Of a stretch of 64,000 nt of DNA, positions 1 through 64,000 are shown in pieces. The position numbers and the translations under genes were made by a program. The stretch comes from Phoebastria nigripes. Its lineage: Eukaryota; Chordata; Aves; Procellariiformes; Diomedeidae. The stretch covers positions 441,811 to 505,810 of the forward strand of contig JAYKAV010003091.1 of NCBI GenBank assembly GCA_035582835.1, in the 5' to 3' direction. The notes beneath the pieces are model-generated. The model worked only from the letters and a program-made list of their open reading frames with translations, was not told the origin of the DNA and searched no databases. Position 1 is the first letter of the stretch. The number at the start of each line of letters is the position of its first letter.

Positions 1-1889
1 CAGTTCTGATGCTCACAAAATAAAAAGGTATATAAAGAAATGGGACAAACTGTGGCATAAACCAGCTTGAAAATGTGCTTCACGTGACCTTGGACGCTTT
101 TTATTTTGTCCATTGACCTTCAGAAAGAGGCTAAACAGACCTCTGCTGTTTACTTTCCTCTGAAGCTGATTAGTTATGTGTGGACATACAAATATCAGAA
201 GGCTAACAAAATGTAGCTCTTCAGAGACTTAACAATATTTACTGATAACACATTTTTTCATATAAATAACCAGATTTATATCCACAGGCACAAATGAGAG
301 AAAATTATCAACAAACNTTAAAAGCTAATACAAGAGCTGACTAATGCCAAAAGCAGGCAATTGTCAGGTGGCTGGCTGTTGTGCAAGAGCGTGGAAAAGA
401 AAAATAAGTGTATTCCCTTGGCATTAGACTTTCTCTCCCTTCCTCTGATCCTGCTTGCCAATGCTTTTTATTCTTTACAGTATTTTTTTTCATTTTTACA
501 GCATTTTTAAAGTTTCATCTTTACCTCTCCACCACCAGTAATATCTTCAGCACCCAACTGGCAAAGGAAAGATCTCATCAGAAATGTTACTTAATTTTGT
601 GGGGGACTAACCAAGTATGGTTTTCTCATTGATCAAAACCATTTCCTTGTAGCAGTTCTATCAGTAGTTAAAGTATATACATTGAGCAGTGGAATGTGCT
701 CTTGTATTGTTTGAGACCANCAGAAAGATAATATGGTAGGAGTGGTAAATGAACAAGCAGTATCAATTATCTTTTGAGAAAAGGGATACTGCAATTGTTG
801 TGCCTGCTGTAAAAAAGAATAAAAACGAAGAGAAANGGCTTCATATGAAATCTCCAGATAAACTGATGAGATGTGGCAAATCTACCTCCTGTGCTTTTTT
901 TTTTTAATTTGTTCATTTTCTACGGATACAAGACATAACCCTACCCTGCATAAAAATACGGGAGCCATATTACAAAGAATATCTTTTACCAGCGAGACCA
1001 GGTGCTGTAGTAAGTACCACGAGATTTCCAACTGGCCTCCCTCACTGAGAATAAAGTCAATAAAAGCACTGAATGGGTTGTTCTGGGATCCGCAGTTGTG
1101 TCCTCCATGCAANGGCGATGAACAGACCATCTTTGTACGGGAGTGTGGTGAGAACCATCTGGATAACCGTCTGATAACCTTTGGCACATGAGCAAACAAA
1201 ACCAAAACACACAGTAAATTGCCTCAGTCAATTCTGGGCTTCTAAGTGAAATTTTGTATTTTGGGTACAAGTTGACTTCTGCCCTTTTATTGTCGAAACA
1301 AAAGAATTAAATAAAAATATTTACACTGACAAGATGCAGCAGCCTCACTAAGCCAACATCCCTATTTCCCTCGACTCATGTTTGCACAGGCCTATTTTCT
1401 TCCAAGGCTAGCTTTCCAGCAACGTCAAACCATAAGGGCCGATGGCTCCACGCCACGCAGCCAGNCGCCTGCCCCTGGGCATCTGCCAAACCTCCCTGGT
1501 GCACATAAACAGATAATGGCACTACACGTCTAGGTCTTGTACAAAGAATATAAGCAAAAATCTGAATAAAACACATTTCACAACATACGAATAGGTATCT
1601 CCAAAGCTCACACATATAAGCAATTAATGAGACGTTTCACTTTTTGGAAATTCTTCATCTTCAGTGCTCTCAGGCATTCAGTATTGAGCAGATCGATACT
1701 ACTGCCACCATGTCACAGGTGGTGACACTATGGCTTTACACGGCTTTTATCAAGAGGTGTGAAGACCTGCACACCTCTCCTCTTGTGCTCACTAGTTTTA
1801 ACAATATTTATTTAACGACTTAATTCTGACAAGAAACCAGAGGGGCCAGCGGGCCTAAATCTAATTCCAACCAAGAATTAGATCAAGAT
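1..1889. other. AT-rich flank upstream of PRKAR2A, no recognised gene
   Basis: This stretch lies before the CpG island. It contains scattered single Ns, AT-rich sequence, AATAAA-like hexamers (for example around 1309) and several short open frames on both strands between about 870 and 1615. None of these frames matches a protein family I recognise, and the overlapping plus and minus frames at 882-1205 cannot both be coding. In mammals the neighbour on this side of PRKAR2A is SLC25A20, but I could not find the carnitine carrier's C-terminal coding sequence here. It may be intergenic DNA or the 3' UTR of a neighbour. Confidence 0.5.
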
Positions 1890-2365
1890 TTAGATTAGCT
1901 CCGACCACGACCAGAGCACCTTCTCCCACTCCGGGGGGAGCTTCGAAACACCCTCACAGGCACCGTGAGGGAAGAGAAGAAGAAATTGGCAGACGGGGTC
2001 ACGGATGTGAGATGGAAGACGCACAAAAGCAGCCGTGACAGGCCCCGCCTGCCCGGCGCACCCGCCCCGGACAGCCCAGACGCTGCTGGGGAGCGGCGAG
2101 GCTCTGCCCGGCGCCCGCGGCTGACCTCCGCCCCTCCCCGCACCGACGCGGTCAGCTTCGGTCCATCACCACGCAAACCCGTCCCGAACCCCGTGACCGG
2201 CGTTTCCTGACTCCGGCCCGTTCTGCCCGGGCAGACGCGCAGGCCCCCACCCGTTTTCCCACCAGCTGAGCCATCCGCACAAGCCTCTCCCCGCCGCCAC
2301 TGCACCGCCCCGGCTGCTCCGCGGAGCCGCTCCCGTGATCCCGTCTCCTGCTCGGCCTCCGGCGG

Positions 2366-2375
2366 CCCCGCCCCC
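2366..2375 (+). promoter_or_regulatory. GC box (Sp/KLF-type motif)
   Basis: The decamer CCCCGCCCCC matches the GC-box consensus bound by Sp1 and KLF factors. It lies about 400 bases upstream of the start codon and 35 bases before the assembly gap, a usual place for such a site in a CpG-island promoter. Occupancy is inferred from the motif only, and such motifs are common by chance in GC-rich DNA. Confidence 0.4.
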
Positions 2376-2409
2376 GTCTCGCTGGCGGACGCCCGGTGCC
2401 CCCGCCCGG

Positions 2410-2636
2410 NNNNNNNNNNNNNNNNNNNNNNNNNNNNNNNNNNNNNNNNNNNNNNNNNNNNNNNNNNNNNNNNNNNNNNNNNNNNNNNNNNNNNNNNNNN
2501 NNNNNNNNNNNNNNNNNNNNNNNNNNNNNNNNNNNNNNNNNNNNNNNNNNNNNNNNNNNNNNNNNNNNNNNNNNNNNNNNNNNNNNNNNNNNNNNNNNNN
2601 NNNNNNNNNNNNNNNNNNNNNNNNNNNNNNNNNNNN
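2410..2636. other. Assembly gap of 227 Ns in the promoter/5' UTR
   Basis: A run of 227 N characters interrupts the CpG island. GC-rich promoter sequence of this kind is often lost in draft assemblies. The core promoter and part of the 5' UTR probably lie here, and the gap length may be only an estimate. Confidence 0.95.
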
Positions 2637-2766
2637 GCTCCGGCGCGGCTCGTGTGACCGGAGCGGCGGGAGTCTGTCAGCGCCCGCGGAGGGAGGCCCC
2701 GAGCCCGCCACCGCCACAGCCGGCCGCGGAGGGGGGGAGGCGGCGGCCTCCTCGGTCCCCGGCACC
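2637..2766 (+). other. Visible part of PRKAR2A 5' UTR
   Basis: About 130 bases of GC-rich sequence run from the end of the assembly gap to the start codon. The context ccggcaccATGa has an A at position -3, a favourable initiation context. The frame upstream of the ATG is open back into the gap, but no upstream ATG in that frame is visible. The 5' boundary of the transcript is unknown. Confidence 0.65.
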
Positions 2767-62569
<59,803 letters not shown>

Positions 62570-64000
62570 GTACTTGAAGTCTAAATTTCTCTTTATCATT
62601 CTCCTTTCTCTGCTTCTTTTTTCCTGTTTGGAATTGACTTATAGAATCCTATTACTTGAACCAACTTGGCATCACTTATTTCTTTTAATACTTCCAATTA
62701 ACCACTTCTTGAATGTTTGGGGAACGGCCAGTACGTCTTTTGCTACAAATTTATTCTACTATTTTAGCTTCTGGGTTTTTCTTCTCTCATCTGTTTGTTT
62801 TTTATAAATGGTCTTTGCAAGGTTTCAAGAGGAGTATGCCTTAAGAAGCTGAAATTACATGTCTGTCTATGCAATTTTCCATGAAAGCCCCCAGCTAGAC
62901 TTTTCATAGGCACCTATGACCAGATTAAACCAGGAGTCACAAGCATGTAGTAAAGGCATCTCTAATTCCTAGGACTGACTAAACAACAAACCCAAACAAT
63001 TCAACAGGAGTATGATTTGGATGAAACTAAATGAAGTCATTGGGAATATTTTACTAGTTGGACCCAACTCAGTTAACTATTCTAAGAAACTATCAGGGTT
63101 AATTAAAACCACTGTTCTTCCTCCTGCTCTTAAAAAGAGTATTTCAGTGGTGGAGTAGTCTAGCTTCAATCGACAGCCTTTGGTTGCTGGTTTATGTTTT
63201 GTCTGCTGTAATAGATCAAGGCCAGAGTGGTGGAACATGAAGCTGGACAAACTCAAGCTAAAGCTGTGTGAATTTTTAGGCTGTGACACAAATAACTTTT
63301 TGGAACACTGTTACTGATGAAAAACTGGCATTTTGCATCAAGTTTAGCTCAGGGTTGCTTTGTGTGTTGCAAAAGTGCTCTAGGTCAAGTAGAAGTTAAT
63401 GCGAGAAAGTCCTTGGCTTACCTGAAATTGCAGGCTTTTGAATCAGAACTGTTGTCTTGTTTTATAAACAGAATATGACTCCTTGATAATGTCCTGAGTA
63501 ATTAATCTTAATTGCCTTGAATGTCAGATACTCTGAATGCAGGAAACCTTAGTTTGCTGATAACCAAATACTGCCAAATTACTTCTCTCCAAAAATACCC
63601 CCAATTTTGTAAGTTAAATCTTGTTGCTTAAGACCCTGAGAAAACTGAACTCTCAGCAAAATCGAAGTTGATAAATCAGTCTCAAAACTGGGAACCCACG
63701 CCATCAGTGATCCAATTACGCAGTTGGTTTTAATCTTTTGTAATAACTGAATTAAGGACAAGGATGTAACTACCCTTAAAAGGAGGATTAATAGTCTGGA
63801 TAGGTCTGGGTGATGGTAATATACTGCTAAAGATGATGAAATTTTATGCTTGTAAAAGATGTGATAGCTCTTAAATTACAGCAGTTGCATCAATACTATG
63901 AACCCCTTTTCTCTTGTGGATAATTTTACATTTTAATGATCTTTCTGGAATTTGACCCTTCAGTTAAGGGCAGTATGCTTTAAAGCACTTGAAAATTGTT
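62570..64000 (+). other. Start of intron 8 of PRKAR2A
   Basis: The sequence from the exon 8 donor to the window end is AT-rich, with no further PRKAR2A exon, repeat family or other gene that I can recognise. The intron is at least 1.43 kb long. Confidence 0.85.

Noticed and set aside
1376..1615. 79-codon minus-strand open frame in the upstream flank
   Set aside because: It contains an ambiguous base, no recognisable domain and no clear splice or promoter context. It is likely chance.
1895..2305. 136-codon minus-strand open frame in the CpG island (and 2166-2795)
   Set aside because: GC-rich DNA has few stops. The second frame runs through 227 Ns and overlaps the true exon 1, so neither is supported.

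Overview
This window is a draft-assembly piece of a vertebrate nuclear genome, most probably a bird. It holds the promoter and first eight coding exons of one plus-strand gene, PRKAR2A, which encodes the type II-alpha regulatory subunit of cAMP-dependent protein kinase. The avian call rests on three observations. CR1 non-LTR retrotransposon fragments are the only recognisable interspersed repeats. No mammalian-type SINE was recognised. The introns are AT-rich and a compact CpG island covers the first exon. CR1 also occurs in turtles and crocodilians, so a non-avian reptile is not excluded.

Layout. Positions 1-1889 are AT-rich flanking DNA in which I recognise no gene. Positions 1890-3450 are a GC- and CpG-rich island, interrupted by a 227-base assembly gap (2410-2636). 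It carries the promoter region, the visible 5' UTR, the start codon (2767) and exon 1. The coding exons are 2767-3019, 28194-28229, 46183-46235, 47843-47926, 51620-51726, 57144-57297, 60570-60671 and 62495-62569. All have GT/AG boundaries and compatible phases. They join into an unbroken frame of 864 nt, or 288 codons. The gene runs off the right edge, so most of the second cAMP-binding domain and the 3' UTR are missing.

The spliced product carries, in order, an N-terminal dimerisation/docking domain (about residues 1-45), an acidic linker, the RRVS inhibitor and autophosphorylation site (residues 93-96), a complete cAMP-binding domain A with intact phosphate-binding cassette (about residues 138-258) and the start of cAMP-binding domain B. 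In the cell such a subunit dimerises, docks on A-kinase anchoring proteins and holds catalytic subunits inactive until cAMP binds.

More than 98 percent of the window is non-coding. Intron 1 is about 25 kb and intron 2 about 18 kb. They contain one clear ~620 bp CR1 fragment (minus), one ~205 bp CR1 tail (plus), one weaker CR1 remnant (in intron 4), many homopolymer and simple-repeat tracts, and a few structural oddities. The best of these are a perfect 18-bp-stem hairpin at 33441-33484, a duplicated 33-bp GC-rich unit just after the exon 1 donor, a palindromic CRE beside a near-CRE in intron 1, a very long bipartite polypyrimidine tract before exon 5, and a retained-intron frame after exon 6 that would end in a hydrophobic tail. 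I see no operon, CRISPR array, tRNA, rRNA or intact mobile element, and nothing I would call a new biological system.
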